From the NCBI RefSeq assembly GCF_024649945.1, contig NZ_JANKMS010000014.1, positions 1-64,000 on the forward strand: a stretch of DNA of 64,000 bases, in the 5' to 3' direction. The notes beneath the pieces are model-generated. The model saw nothing but the letters and a program-made list of their open reading frames with translations. It did no database searches and was not told the DNA's origin. Below, in pieces: positions 44,340-53,823 of the stretch (positions are counted from its first letter, which is position 1; each line of letters begins with the position of its first letter). This DNA comes from Flavobacterium panacis (lineage in GTDB: Bacteria; Bacteroidota; Bacteroidia; Flavobacteriales; Flavobacteriaceae). Made by a program: the position numbers and the translations under genes.

Positions 44340-45335
44340 ATGATAATAATTCAAAACAGAAAATTAAAAGCAATATTGATTTGGGTTTGCATTGTATTTC
44401 TTCAAAAGATGAATGCGCAATATTTGGAAGGATTAACTCAAGTTAGAGATACTTCTTTCAATAATAAAAGTGCCTTCAAAAAGACGTTAAAGCATTTTCC
44501 AAACACAACTTTGGTTCCCGAAATGCATTTTGATGACGTTGTGCAAAAGAACGATATCGTGTATTGCAGTTATGGAAAACGTAAAATGAAACTCGATGTT
44601 TTCTTCAATAAAACTAAAAAAGAAAAACAAACAGCCATTATCCTTATTCATGGCGGAGGATGGCGATCTGGAAGCAGAGACCAACATCATCAAATGGCGC
44701 AGAAATTAGCAAGCTTGGGTTATGTTTGTTTTACACCAGAATATCGACTTTCAACAGAAGCGCTTTTTCCTGCTGCAATTTATGATCTAAAAGCTTCTAT
44801 TCGGTGGATAAGGGAAAATGCAGCAAAATATAATGTAAATCCGAATCAGATTGTTTCTCTCGGATTTTCTGCTGGAGGACAATTAGCTGCTTTTGTAGGC
44901 GTAACGGGAAATATGCCTTTGTTTGAAGGAGAAATTAATAATTCAAAATCAAAATCTCAAATCAATGCCATAGTTGATATTGACGGAACGTTATCGTTTG
45001 TGCATCCCGAAAGCAGTGAAGCAAAAGATCCTAAAAATTTTGGCGCAAGTGCACAGTGGATTGGGTATTCCATGTATGACAATCCAAAACTTTGGGAAGT
45101 GGCTTCTCCTTTGACTTTTGTAAGCGCTTCGACACCTCCGACATTATTTATCAATAGTTCGATTCCGAGAATGCATGCAGGAAGAGATGATTTCAGAAAA
45201 GTTTTGACAGAAAACCGAATCTATTCTGAAGTTCACGAATTTGAGAATTCACCACATACTTTTTGTCTTTTCAATCCTTGGTTTGAACCGACAATTCAAT
45301 ACATAGATCAATTTTTAACTAAAGTTTTTAAATAA
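44340..45335 (+). CDS. Exported alpha/beta-hydrolase esterase of the pectin locus
   Basis: A 331-residue protein with a signal peptide (1-24, ending KMNAQ) and an esterase/lipase-like fold: oxyanion motif ILIHGGGWRSGSR, nucleophile in SLGFSAGGQLAA, late Asp near VDIDGTLS/PTLFINSS, and His in NSPHTFCLF. The family includes acetyl-xylan and pectin acetylesterases, so deacetylation of rhamnogalacturonan or galacturonan fragments is the likely role. It sits between the CE8 gene and the giant CE8-PL1 gene on the same strand. Confidence 0.85.
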   Translation: MIIIQNRKLKAILIWVCIVFLQKMNAQYLEGLTQVRDTSFNNKSAFKKTLKHFPNTTLVPEMHFDDVVQKNDIVYCSYGKRKMKLDVFFNKTKKEKQTAIILIHGGGWRSGSRDQHHQMAQKLASLGYVCFTPEYRLSTEALFPAAIYDLKASIRWIRENAAKYNVNPNQIVSLGFSAGGQLAAFVGVTGNMPLFEGEINNSKSKSQINAIVDIDGTLSFVHPESSEAKDPKNFGASAQWIGYSMYDNPKLWEVASPLTFVSASTPPTLFINSSIPRMHAGRDDFRKVLTENRIYSEVHEFENSPHTFCLFNPWFEPTIQYIDQFLTKVFK

Positions 45336-45359
45336 AATATTAGAAGATATTTAGAACGC

Positions 45360-45475
45360 TGATTTTACTGATTTGCTTTCGCAAAGACGCTGATCTACGC
45401 TGATTTTTATTTTAAATAAAATCCGTTTTTATCCACGTTCTCGTGCAACGAATCAGTATCATCCGTGTGTAAACA
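45360..45475. repeat. Spacer with repeated ACGCTGAT segments
   Basis: ACGCTGAT occurs at three places in a short stretch, with a TTTGC/GCAAA hairpin and a following ATCCGTTTTTATCC-type segment. The pattern recalls dispersed intergenic spacers I associate with Flavobacterium genomes; a genome-wide search is needed to confirm copies. Confidence 0.4.
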
Positions 45476-45500
45476 ATAACAATTAAAAAAATCACAAACC

Positions 45501-45535
45501 GTCAAAAGGACGTGAAGAAAGAAAGCCCTTTTGAC
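45501..45535 (+). promoter_or_regulatory. Leader hairpin upstream of the giant pectinase gene
   Basis: Perfect nine-base stem GTCAAAAGG (45501-45509) with CCTTTTGAC (45527-45535) around a 17-base loop, 35 bases before the ATG. No T-tract follows, so a role in mRNA stability or translation is more likely than termination. Confidence 0.45.
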
Positions 45536-45570
45536 AACTATTTACTAACTAAAACCATATTTAAACCAAA

Positions 45571-48500
45571 ATGAAAAAAAACTTTATTTATCTATTTCTC
45601 ATACTGTTTACAGTAATGGGGTACTCTCAAACTATTGAGAGAATTGAAGCTGAGAAATTCAATCAGGCTTCGGGTGCTAGAGCCGAAACGAATGCTTCTC
45701 TTTCGGGAGGAGGAAACGTAGGTTATATTAAAAATAATACCTGGATTAAATTCAATGCCGTCAATTTTACCGAATTTGTTACCCGCTTTGATATAGCGGC
45801 GGCGGGCGCAGTAGGAGGAACTATTGAACTCAGATTAGGATCAGAAACTGGAACTTTAATTGGAACCGCTACAGTTTCAGGAAGTACAAGTTTTACTGAT
45901 TATAAAAAGTTTTCTACGGCAATTCAATCCACAACAGGAACTTATGACTTAGTCTTGGTTTTTAAACATCCAACCAATACTGGATATTTATTTAACCTCG
46001 ATTATCTCGAAAAAGTAACAGATAACCCAAATGCCGTTACACACAAATTGACTGTAGATGTAAATCCGGTATCTTCTGGAACTGTAACGCTTAATCCAGC
46101 TGGAACTACATTTGTAAAAGGAACTGAAATTAAGTTGACAGCCAATAAAAATTTTGGTTTCAATTTTAAACAATGGGTGGATGATAAAGGAGCTGTAGTT
46201 TCAACTGCCAATCCGTTAACTTATACCATTAATGCCGATGCAACGCTTATCGCACAATATGACGCCGTTGCAACTTATACTTTGAACGTTACTACAAACG
46301 GAGCTTTTGGCTTAGGTGATTATAGTATTTCTCCAGCGGGAAAAGACGGTGCCTTTTCGGTTTATGAAAACGGTACCAATGTGATGATTACTGCTGTTGA
46401 AAATGATATTATAAAATTCAGTAACTGGTCTGATGGTTCAACTTCACTAAGTACTTCTGTAGTGATGAATGAAAATAAAACGGTTACAGGAACTTACGCC
46501 AATCAAACTTTTATTGCGGGATGGACTTTTAAAAATGATCAATATGCAAATCCAAGAGTGGCCGAATTATATTCTAAAGTAGAAAACAAACCACAATTAT
46601 TTGCTTATAATGTAGCAGATAATGTTTTTGCACCAAACGTAAGACTTCAAAACAGAGGCGGAAAAAATGGTTTTTGTGTTTGGAATACCGAAAGAGGGAA
46701 TCTTTATTATTTTATGACAACACTTTCTACAGTGGGGTATAAAAACATAAACGTTGCTTCAGGTTTATTGGGTTATTATTATGGATGTGATGAATGGACT
46801 TTTCAATATTCCTTAGATGGAGTAAACTTTGTAAATGTTTCTTCATTAATGACAATCAATACCAATACAATCACCAATATCGGCGGTATTCTTCCCGCTG
46901 AGGCGGAAGGAAAAGAGAAAATCTATTTAAGATGGTTTCCTAATATCAACGGACCAAAACATGGATCTGCAATTGATGTAACGGCTACTATTTTATCCAA
47001 TTTAATGATTAAAGCCGATGAGGTTTTGGTTACAGATGCAGTACCGCCAGTTTTAGAATCTTCATTTCCATCTGAAGCGGCGAGTTCTGTCGCTGCTAAT
47101 GGAAGCATCATTCTAAATTATAACGAGCAAGTTCAGTCAGGAACAGGAAATGCCGTTTTAAATGGTAAAAATCTAAGTGCCGAATTTGTAAACAAAACAG
47201 TAAAATTTAGTTATTTCGGATTAGAATATAACAAGCAATATACTTTTACGCTTCCAGCAGGATTTGTTAAAGATCTTTCTGGGAATGATGGTCCAGCGCT
47301 TACTTTGTCTTTTAAAACAATGGAAAAGCCAGTTCCAACAAAACGTAAATTTGATTTGATTGTAGATGCTGATGCAACTGCAGATCAAATTGCTTCTGGA
47401 AAATATGTAAAAACTATTGCCGAAGCTTTTAACGCAGCGCCTAATAATTCGGCATCCAGATTTTTGGTATTGATTACCAACGGAACTTATAATTTGGGTG
47501 GAGACGGAACAAATCCGCAGGATATTGTGTTGAAGCTTCCAACTGGTAAAAACAATGTTTCTTTGATTGCACAATCCAAAGACAAAGTAATTTTACAAGG
47601 AAATCCAGGATGGGGAATTAAAAATGCCGTTCTTTCTATCGAAGCGAATGATTTGTACATGGAAAATGTAACCATCGAGCACAAAGACGGTATCACCACT
47701 TCTGGACAAAGACCCGCTTTGAATCCTGCGGGAGATCGAAACGTTTATAACGGAGTTCGCCTTAGAAGTAAACAAGATACTCAAGTTACAGGAGGAAAAA
47801 GAAGTTTTTATTATAAATCGACAATAGAAGGAGATGTTGATTTTATTTGTGGTGGCGGAACACATTGGTTTGAAGAATGTAAATTGGTTTCGGTTGCTTC
47901 AGGATATATTGTAGCACCAAATCATGATACCGCTACACAGTACGGTTATATTTTTAATAACAATACGATTACCGCAGCAACAAGCTATTATTTAGGACGT
48001 CCTTGGCAAAATGCGCCAAGAGCAGTTTATCTAAACACCAAAATGATTAATGAGCCAAACACAGCAGGTTGGGCAAGTATGGGGACAGTACCAGCACTTT
48101 TTGCAGAATACAATAGTGTAAACGGAAACGGAATTGCCATTAATACGGATAACAGAACCAATATATTTAATGTAAACGGTGTCGCACAGACAGGAAACTA
48201 CAATCCAGTTTTGACAAAAGCACAGGCCGATCAATTTACAATAGAAAATGTTCTAAGCGGCACAGATAAATGGGATCCGCGTGTTGTAGTAGAACAAGTG
48301 GCAAAACCAGCAAACCTTGTTGTTTCAGAAAAGAATACTTTAAAATGGGATGAGAATAAATACGCGATGTGTTATGTAATTAGCAAAGACGGTAAAATCT
48401 TGGCTATTACTACAGAGCCTACTTTTTTAGATGCTTCTACAACAGCAGGAACATTTAATTATACCATTCAAGCAGCAAACGAATACGGAGGATTAAGTGA

Positions 48501-51500
48501 TATAAGTACTATTTCGATGTCAATTAATGGAGGAGATACTAAATCATCTATTACTTATTTGAATTCTATTGATAATGCGCCTTTAGCAGGATTAACTCCA
48601 ATAGAATATACCGAGGGAACTTTGCAGACTTTGCCAGTACCAACTTTAAAAGGGTATACTTTTTTTGGATGGTCTGCTTCGGCATCACAACCAAATTCAA
48701 TTAAAGAAATTGTAACAACTGCAACAGGAAATCAAACTTTTTACGCTTTCTGGGGAATAGCAGGAAACAATAAACCTGACGAAGTAACTCCTCCAAGTAA
48801 TTTTGATTACGAATTTACGGCGGCTATCAGTAAAAGCTGGGACAATGCAGGCAATTACAATCCAGCAGTAATGCCTGAAGCAGGTAAAACTGTTTCTTGT
48901 ACAAAAGAAATAGAAACAACAGGAACCGTTTTTCCTGCTGATATGACTTTGTCTGGTGCAGGAGTACTTCGTCTAAGAGGAGCGCATAAAGCTACAGGAA
49001 CATTGACTTTTAAAGAAGGTACACGAGTGTATTACAATACAAGCGGAGCAGGAATGACTTTAGAAGCGCCAATACTTATTTCAGGAAATGTAAAATTCGA
49101 AATGATGTCAGGGATCGCCAATCAGACTACGATGACATTAAGCGGACCAGTTTCAGGAAGCGGCGTTATTCAACCCATGAATATCGGTCAGGGAACTGTT
49201 GATAATACAGGAGTTTTACTTTTAAAAGGAGATAACACAGAGTTTATTGGAACTTGGGACTTGACTCAAAAAAGCACCAAATTTCCAGCTCTAACTTATC
49301 CAACAGTAATTGAAGGAGCTTCTGCAAGTGCTTTTGGTTCAGCAACGATTAATGTTGGGCAGAATAATGCTGTGATTTTTAGTCACGAAAGAGCTGCAGG
49401 ATCAGAGTTGAAAATGAATTTTACAGAAAATGGAAAAGCAGTTTTAAATACGGTATTAAACGTTCAAAAGCTAACAGTCAATGGAGTTGTTTTTAGCACA
49501 GGATCTTATGATAAAACCTCACATCCTTCATTTTTTGATGGAAATGGTAAAATTGAAGTTACTGGAGAATATACAGGAGGAGGTACAGATGATACACCAG
49601 CTTTTCCTGGAGCAGAAGGACATGGTAAATATGTTACAGGAGGCCGTGGTGGAAAGCTAATTTATGTAACCAATCTTAATGATTCGGGAGCGGGTTCTCT
49701 TCGTGCAGCGATTAACCAAAGCGGACCTAGAATCGTTGTTTTTAAAGTTTCTGGAACCATAAAACTAGAAAGTGAATTAAGCGTTACAGATAATATTACT
49801 ATTGCGGGTCAAACAGCTCCAGGTGGAGGTATTACGCTTAGAGATTACAATGTTAAAGTAAGAGGAAATAATGTTATTCTGCGTTATTTACGTTTTAGAA
49901 TGGGTGATACGCACAATGTGGAAAATGATGCACTTGGGGGACGTTTTCAACAGAATATCATTATTGACCACTGTTCGATGAGCTGGTCTACAGACGAATG
50001 TGCTTCATTCTACGAAAATAAAAATTTCACAATGCAATGGTGTGTGATTTCTGAAAGTCTTAAAAATTCAGTTCACGATAAAGGAGCACATGGTTATGGT
50101 GGAATTTGGGGAGGTTTAAAAGCTTCTTTCCATCACAATCTTTTAGCACATCATGACAGTAGAAACCCAAGACTTGGTGAATATGCTGGACGTACGGTAC
50201 CTTTAGAAGGATTGTTAGATATACGTAACAATGTTATTTATAACTGGGGAGGAAATAGCTGTTATGGTGGAGATGCTATGAATGTGAATCTGGTAAACAA
50301 TTATTGGAAACCAGGACCTGGAACATCTAATTCTACAAAAGAACGTATCCTATCAACAGGAAGAAATCAAGATCCAGCGTCTACACTTTATAACATTTGG
50401 GGTAAATTTTTCGTAGACGGAAATTATGTAAACGGTTCACCAAGAGCTACAGAAGATAACTGGACTTATGGAGTTTATAATCAGTTTCATGGAAGTCAGC
50501 TTCCAGTAAGTGAAAATGATAAAAAAGCAATGAAAATTGATCAACCGCACAATCCAGGTGAAATTACCACACATACAGCAACTAAAGCTTACGAATTGGT
50601 TTTAGATTATGCGGGAGCAAGTTTGTATAGAGATGCTGTGGATAAAAGAGCCGTTACGGATACAAGATCTGGAGCTGCAACAATTATGAATGGTGGTAAC
50701 GGAAGTACAAACGGTTACATTGATACGCCTTCAGCGGCTGGTGGATGGCCGGAACTTCCTACCGCAGAAGCACCTGTAGATACAGATAATGATGGTATGC
50801 CAGATGCTTGGGAAAAGGAAAGAAAGTTAGATCCACAAAATCCTATTGATGGTAATTTAAAAACTTTAGACGGAAAATATACGAACGTTGAGGTTTACAT
50901 CAACAGTATTGTAAATCATATTACAGAGAACCAAAATGGGAGTTTAGATGTGTATGTAAATCCGCAGAATTTTGTTGAAAAATACAATGTTGCAGAAAAC
51001 GGAACAAGATTTATTATGGCTAGTGGTACTTATACGACAACTACAGATCTTGCTGTTAAGAATCATAAATATACTTTTATTCCTGATGAAAATGCAAAAC
51101 CTGTTTTTGCTGGATCGTTTGCATCAGAAAATCCAGAAATTGTTTCAGGAAGCTTTAGTTTTACTGGTGTTGATTTCGATTTAACAAATGCTGGCATCAA
51201 TGTATTGCAATTGAAAAAAGGTGCAAGTGTATCTAGTTTCGAAATTAAAAATGCTTCTATAAAAGGAATCAAACAAAGTTTATTAGTAGCAGAAGGAACT
51301 ACTGAAAATCCTATTTCAAAAATTGTTTTAGAAAATTGTATTATTGATGGAAGTGCGGCAACTGGAGGAAGTTTTATTCAACCAGATTCACATCTTGTAA
51401 ATTCTATTTCGGTTAAAAATTCAACTATTTTCAACTATGAAAAAGGAAATAATTTTATAATTCTTCAAAACAAAAATACCACAACAGAAACGGTAAGTAT

Positions 51501-52863
51501 TACTTTTGAAAGTAATACGATTTATAATGCTGGAACACAAACTGGAAATGGTTTTGTTTATGTCGACAATCAATACAATGCGGCATCTACTTTTTCTTTC
51601 AAGAATAATATTGTTCAGGATGAACGTGAGAATCCAAAACCGATTTATTTGTTCAATTCTAACAATGCCAATGGAGCAGGAAAAGTAGTTTTAGACAATA
51701 ATCTTTTGGTTGGAGTTTCTTCGCAAGTAGTTAAAGGAACAGTTACAGTTAGCGAAACTAATGTTAAGACTGTATTAGGTTTAGGCTTAACAGCACTTGC
51801 GTATCCAAATCCAGTGCAAGGAAATTTCAGCTTCTCTAAAAATTCTCCTTTAGCAAAAGCTTCTTTAGAAGGAACTGCTTTAGGAGATCCAAGATGGTTA
51901 AAAGCGGATGCAAAATTTTCTAAGATTAGTTATGTAAATTCTATAGATGGAAAAGCGATAACACTTTCTCCAACGGAATATATGGAAGGATCCGTAACCA
52001 ACTTAAAAACACCAAAATTAGAAGGTTATACGTTCTTTGGATGGTCTGCTACAGCGACTACACCAGGATTATTAAAAAACATTTCGGCAACTGCTACAGG
52101 AGATCAAACATTTTATGCTTTTTGGGGAGAAGGAGGAAATAATAAACCTGATCCGAAACCAATTGTAAAATCGGCAGTTTCATACCTGAATTCTATTGAT
52201 GGTAAAGTGATTTCGGGTCTAAATCCAATAGAATATACTGAAGGGACAGCATTGACCTTACCAATTCCAACCTTAAAAGAGTATACTTTCTTTGGATGGT
52301 CAACTTCTGCGACAACGCCAAATTCAATTAAAGAAATTGCTATTACAGCAACAGGAAATCAGACTTTTTATGCTTTTTGGGGAGTTGGAGGGAATAACAA
52401 AAAAGATGAGGTGATTCCGCCGACTTTTTACACACTTTCTTATTTGAATTTACCTACTGGAACTGTTAACACAAATAAAACTAGTGTTCAGACTGGAATA
52501 GTATATACTTTGGAAGAAGCTCAATGTCCAGGTTATCGATTCTTAGGATGGTACGCAGATGCTTTGTACGGAAAAGAAGTAACAGCTTTTGGTATTACAC
52601 AAAAAGAAAACTTTACGCTTTATGGACGCTGGAAAAAGCTGGGAGAATTCTATGCTTTTCCAACGGTTGCATCTGGCAAAGTTACTTTGAAATCAAGTAC
52701 TGATAATGATCGTATAGCCATTTTTAGTATAAATGGTCTGCTCATAAAACAAGTTGATCTGTATGGATTAGAAACAGAAATTTCTACTTCAGATTTGGCT
52801 GCCGGAAGTTACTTTATCAAAAGTTTGAAAACAGGATTGTCGGCGAGAATTATAGTAAAATAA
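45571..52863 (+). CDS. Giant secreted pectinase: CBM6, CE8 pectin methylesterase, PL1 pectate lyase, DUF5123-like and T9SS sorting domains
   Basis: A 2430-residue protein that may carry out two pectin reactions. Signal 1-20; CBM6-like 21-151; two beta-repeats 157-313; a sandwich domain to about 485; Big_5-like 490-588; CE8 domain about 590-905 (Asp736 in KQDTQ, Asp757 in DVDFICGG, Arg810 in LGRPW); an InlB-type repeat 991-1063; PL1 pectate lyase about 1343-1740 (FPGAEGHGKYVTGGRGG, HCSMSWSTDE, Arg1531/Arg1534 in SRNPRLGE); a calcium-type DTDNDGMPDAWE; beta-helix of DUF4957/DUF5123 type about 1790-2112; three more InlB-type repeats 2118-2356; C-terminal module 2358-2430 of T9SS type A. Demethylation by CE8 would expose sites for the lyase. 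It is probably released to, or attached at, the cell surface through T9SS. Confidence 0.88.
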   Translation: MKKNFIYLFLILFTVMGYSQTIERIEAEKFNQASGARAETNASLSGGGNVGYIKNNTWIKFNAVNFTEFVTRFDIAAAGAVGGTIELRLGSETGTLIGTATVSGSTSFTDYKKFSTAIQSTTGTYDLVLVFKHPTNTGYLFNLDYLEKVTDNPNAVTHKLTVDVNPVSSGTVTLNPAGTTFVKGTEIKLTANKNFGFNFKQWVDDKGAVVSTANPLTYTINADATLIAQYDAVATYTLNVTTNGAFGLGDYSISPAGKDGAFSVYENGTNVMITAVENDIIKFSNWSDGSTSLSTSVVMNENKTVTGTYANQTFIAGWTFKNDQYANPRVAELYSKVENKPQLFAYNVADNVFAPNVRLQNRGGKNGFCVWNTERGNLYYFMTTLSTVGYKNINVASGLLGYYYGCDEWTFQYSLDGVNFVNVSSLMTINTNTITNIGGILPAEAEGKEKIYLRWFPNINGPKHGSAIDVTATILSNLMIKADEVLVTDAVPPVLESSFPSEAASSVAANGSIILNYNEQVQSGTGNAVLNGKNLSAEFVNKTVKFSYFGLEYNKQYTFTLPAGFVKDLSGNDGPALTLSFKTMEKPVPTKRKFDLIVDADATADQIASGKYVKTIAEAFNAAPNNSASRFLVLITNGTYNLGGDGTNPQDIVLKLPTGKNNVSLIAQSKDKVILQGNPGWGIKNAVLSIEANDLYMENVTIEHKDGITTSGQRPALNPAGDRNVYNGVRLRSKQDTQVTGGKRSFYYKSTIEGDVDFICGGGTHWFEECKLVSVASGYIVAPNHDTATQYGYIFNNNTITAATSYYLGRPWQNAPRAVYLNTKMINEPNTAGWASMGTVPALFAEYNSVNGNGIAINTDNRTNIFNVNGVAQTGNYNPVLTKAQADQFTIENVLSGTDKWDPRVVVEQVAKPANLVVSEKNTLKWDENKYAMCYVISKDGKILAITTEPTFLDASTTAGTFNYTIQAANEYGGLSDISTISMSINGGDTKSSITYLNSIDNAPLAGLTPIEYTEGTLQTLPVPTLKGYTFFGWSASASQPNSIKEIVTTATGNQTFYAFWGIAGNNKPDEVTPPSNFDYEFTAAISKSWDNAGNYNPAVMPEAGKTVSCTKEIETTGTVFPADMTLSGAGVLRLRGAHKATGTLTFKEGTRVYYNTSGAGMTLEAPILISGNVKFEMMSGIANQTTMTLSGPVSGSGVIQPMNIGQGTVDNTGVLLLKGDNTEFIGTWDLTQKSTKFPALTYPTVIEGASASAFGSATINVGQNNAVIFSHERAAGSELKMNFTENGKAVLNTVLNVQKLTVNGVVFSTGSYDKTSHPSFFDGNGKIEVTGEYTGGGTDDTPAFPGAEGHGKYVTGGRGGKLIYVTNLNDSGAGSLRAAINQSGPRIVVFKVSGTIKLESELSVTDNITIAGQTAPGGGITLRDYNVKVRGNNVILRYLRFRMGDTHNVENDALGGRFQQNIIIDHCSMSWSTDECASFYENKNFTMQWCVISESLKNSVHDKGAHGYGGIWGGLKASFHHNLLAHHDSRNPRLGEYAGRTVPLEGLLDIRNNVIYNWGGNSCYGGDAMNVNLVNNYWKPGPGTSNSTKERILSTGRNQDPASTLYNIWGKFFVDGNYVNGSPRATEDNWTYGVYNQFHGSQLPVSENDKKAMKIDQPHNPGEITTHTATKAYELVLDYAGASLYRDAVDKRAVTDTRSGAATIMNGGNGSTNGYIDTPSAAGGWPELPTAEAPVDTDNDGMPDAWEKERKLDPQNPIDGNLKTLDGKYTNVEVYINSIVNHITENQNGSLDVYVNPQNFVEKYNVAENGTRFIMASGTYTTTTDLAVKNHKYTFIPDENAKPVFAGSFASENPEIVSGSFSFTGVDFDLTNAGINVLQLKKGASVSSFEIKNASIKGIKQSLLVAEGTTENPISKIVLENCIIDGSAATGGSFIQPDSHLVNSISVKNSTIFNYEKGNNFIILQNKNTTTETVSITFESNTIYNAGTQTGNGFVYVDNQYNAASTFSFKNNIVQDERENPKPIYLFNSNNANGAGKVVLDNNLLVGVSSQVVKGTVTVSETNVKTVLGLGLTALAYPNPVQGNFSFSKNSPLAKASLEGTALGDPRWLKADAKFSKISYVNSIDGKAITLSPTEYMEGSVTNLKTPKLEGYTFFGWSATATTPGLLKNISATATGDQTFYAFWGEGGNNKPDPKPIVKSAVSYLNSIDGKVISGLNPIEYTEGTALTLPIPTLKEYTFFGWSTSATTPNSIKEIAITATGNQTFYAFWGVGGNNKKDEVIPPTFYTLSYLNLPTGTVNTNKTSVQTGIVYTLEEAQCPGYRFLGWYADALYGKEVTAFGITQKENFTLYGRWKKLGEFYAFPTVASGKVTLKSSTDNDRIAIFSINGLLIKQVDLYGLETEISTSDLAAGSYFIKSLKTGLSARIIVK

Positions 52864-52876
52864 GTTTTTAAAATTA

Positions 52877-52909
52877 GGGCATGAAAGTTTCGTCTTTCAT
52901 CCCTTATTT
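52877..52909 (+). terminator. Weak terminator-like hairpin after the giant gene
   Basis: GGGCATGAAAG (52877-52887) pairs with CTTTCATCCC (52894-52903) except for one bulge, followed by TTATTT. It may reduce read-through into the next lipoprotein gene. Confidence 0.45.
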
Positions 52910-52951
52910 AAAACGGAATTCATCAGTATTAAAAAATAAATCATTATAGAT

Positions 52952-53608
52952 ATGAATAATAGCATCAAATTATTAGTGCTGGTTTTCATTACTTTATTGT
53001 CGTCTTGTTCAAGTGATGCTGAAAGTGATGAAAATGCTAATGTAAATCAAGGATATTTAAAAATTGGAAGTCAAACGGTAGAATTATCTCAAGGATTTCT
53101 TGAAAATTATGGTATTCGAGGGAATGCCTACAACATCGATTTTTCTCTAAAATCAAAATCAATTTCGGATAAGGAAGATGGAGCAGTAGTGTACTTCGAA
53201 ATGTTCTCTTCACTTCAAAATAATTTGGCCAAAGGAGATTATACGTATGGAGGTTATTCGGAAGCGTTGGTTTACACGTATACAAAATGGGGACAATCCT
53301 TATTGGGAAAAAACATCAATGCCGCAAAAGGCGGAATGTCTGTAAGTAACGGTGTAAGCATAAGACCAACAAGTGGTACTTTTAAAGTTAGTGAAAATGG
53401 ACAAACCTATAAAGTTAGTTTTACAGGAAAAGGTACAGCAAGTTATTATAAAGACGGAGTGCTCGCTTCTAGTCAGAATGATGTTAGTTTTATCATGCAG
53501 TACAAAGGCGATGTAAAACGCTCAGAAGGCAAAACTTTTACAAGTAAAAGCGTGAATTCAATATTAGGATTAGAAAAAAATCACGCTGTTATCTTTAAAG
53601 GATTATAA
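52952..53608 (+). CDS. Small lipoprotein of unknown function, pectin locus
   Basis: A 218-residue lipoprotein (signal ending TLLSSCSSDAESDE, Cys19 followed by an acidic run as in surface lipoproteins). The mature part looks all-beta with many Ser, Gly and Lys (GDYTYGGYSEALVYTYTKWG, GMSVSNGVSIRPTSGTFKVS). No known motif recognised. Position right after the giant pectinase suggests a surface or periplasmic helper in the same system, possibly glycan binding, but there is no direct evidence. A strong terminator follows. Confidence 0.65.
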   Translation: MNNSIKLLVLVFITLLSSCSSDAESDENANVNQGYLKIGSQTVELSQGFLENYGIRGNAYNIDFSLKSKSISDKEDGAVVYFEMFSSLQNNLAKGDYTYGGYSEALVYTYTKWGQSLLGKNINAAKGGMSVSNGVSIRPTSGTFKVSENGQTYKVSFTGKGTASYYKDGVLASSQNDVSFIMQYKGDVKRSEGKTFTSKSVNSILGLEKNHAVIFKGL

Positions 53609-53626
53609 TTTAAGTTTTAGGAAAAC

Positions 53627-53662
53627 AAAAAAGCTGTCTTAGATTTTAAGACAGCTTTTTTT
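53627..53662. terminator. Strong terminator closing the main pectin operon
   Basis: A-run, stem with core 53632-53656 (AGCTGTCTTA pairing with TAAGACAGCT), then T-run. Its core is the exact inverted copy of that of the terminator at 57138-57183. Confidence 0.88.
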
Positions 53663-53770
53663 ATGTTTTTATTGTCTTGTTTTGAAATAACGATACACAA
53701 AAAACTCATAAATTGAACATTTACAAAAGAATACAGGATACTACATGACAGGCTAAAAAGAGTAATTGGA

Positions 53771-53778
53771 TATATTTG
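53771..53778 (+). promoter_or_regulatory. Likely -7 element of the GH106 gene
   Basis: TATATTTG matches TAnnTTTG. It lies 45 bases before the ATG at 53824, behind a strong terminator, so the rhamnosidase gene appears to be transcribed on its own. No TTG is present at -33. Confidence 0.5.
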
Positions 53779-53823
53779 GTAATGATGCTCAACAATTGTC
53801 TAATACTAATAACTTCCATAAAA

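Noticed and set aside
47221..47574. 117-codon frame opposite the giant pectinase gene
   Set aside because: Antisense shadow of the CE8 region, rich in Cys and Ser with no signal or domain.
53776..53823. Upstream TTG start of the GH106 gene
   Set aside because: Overlaps the TATATTTG promoter element; the ATG at 53824 gives a proper signal peptide.
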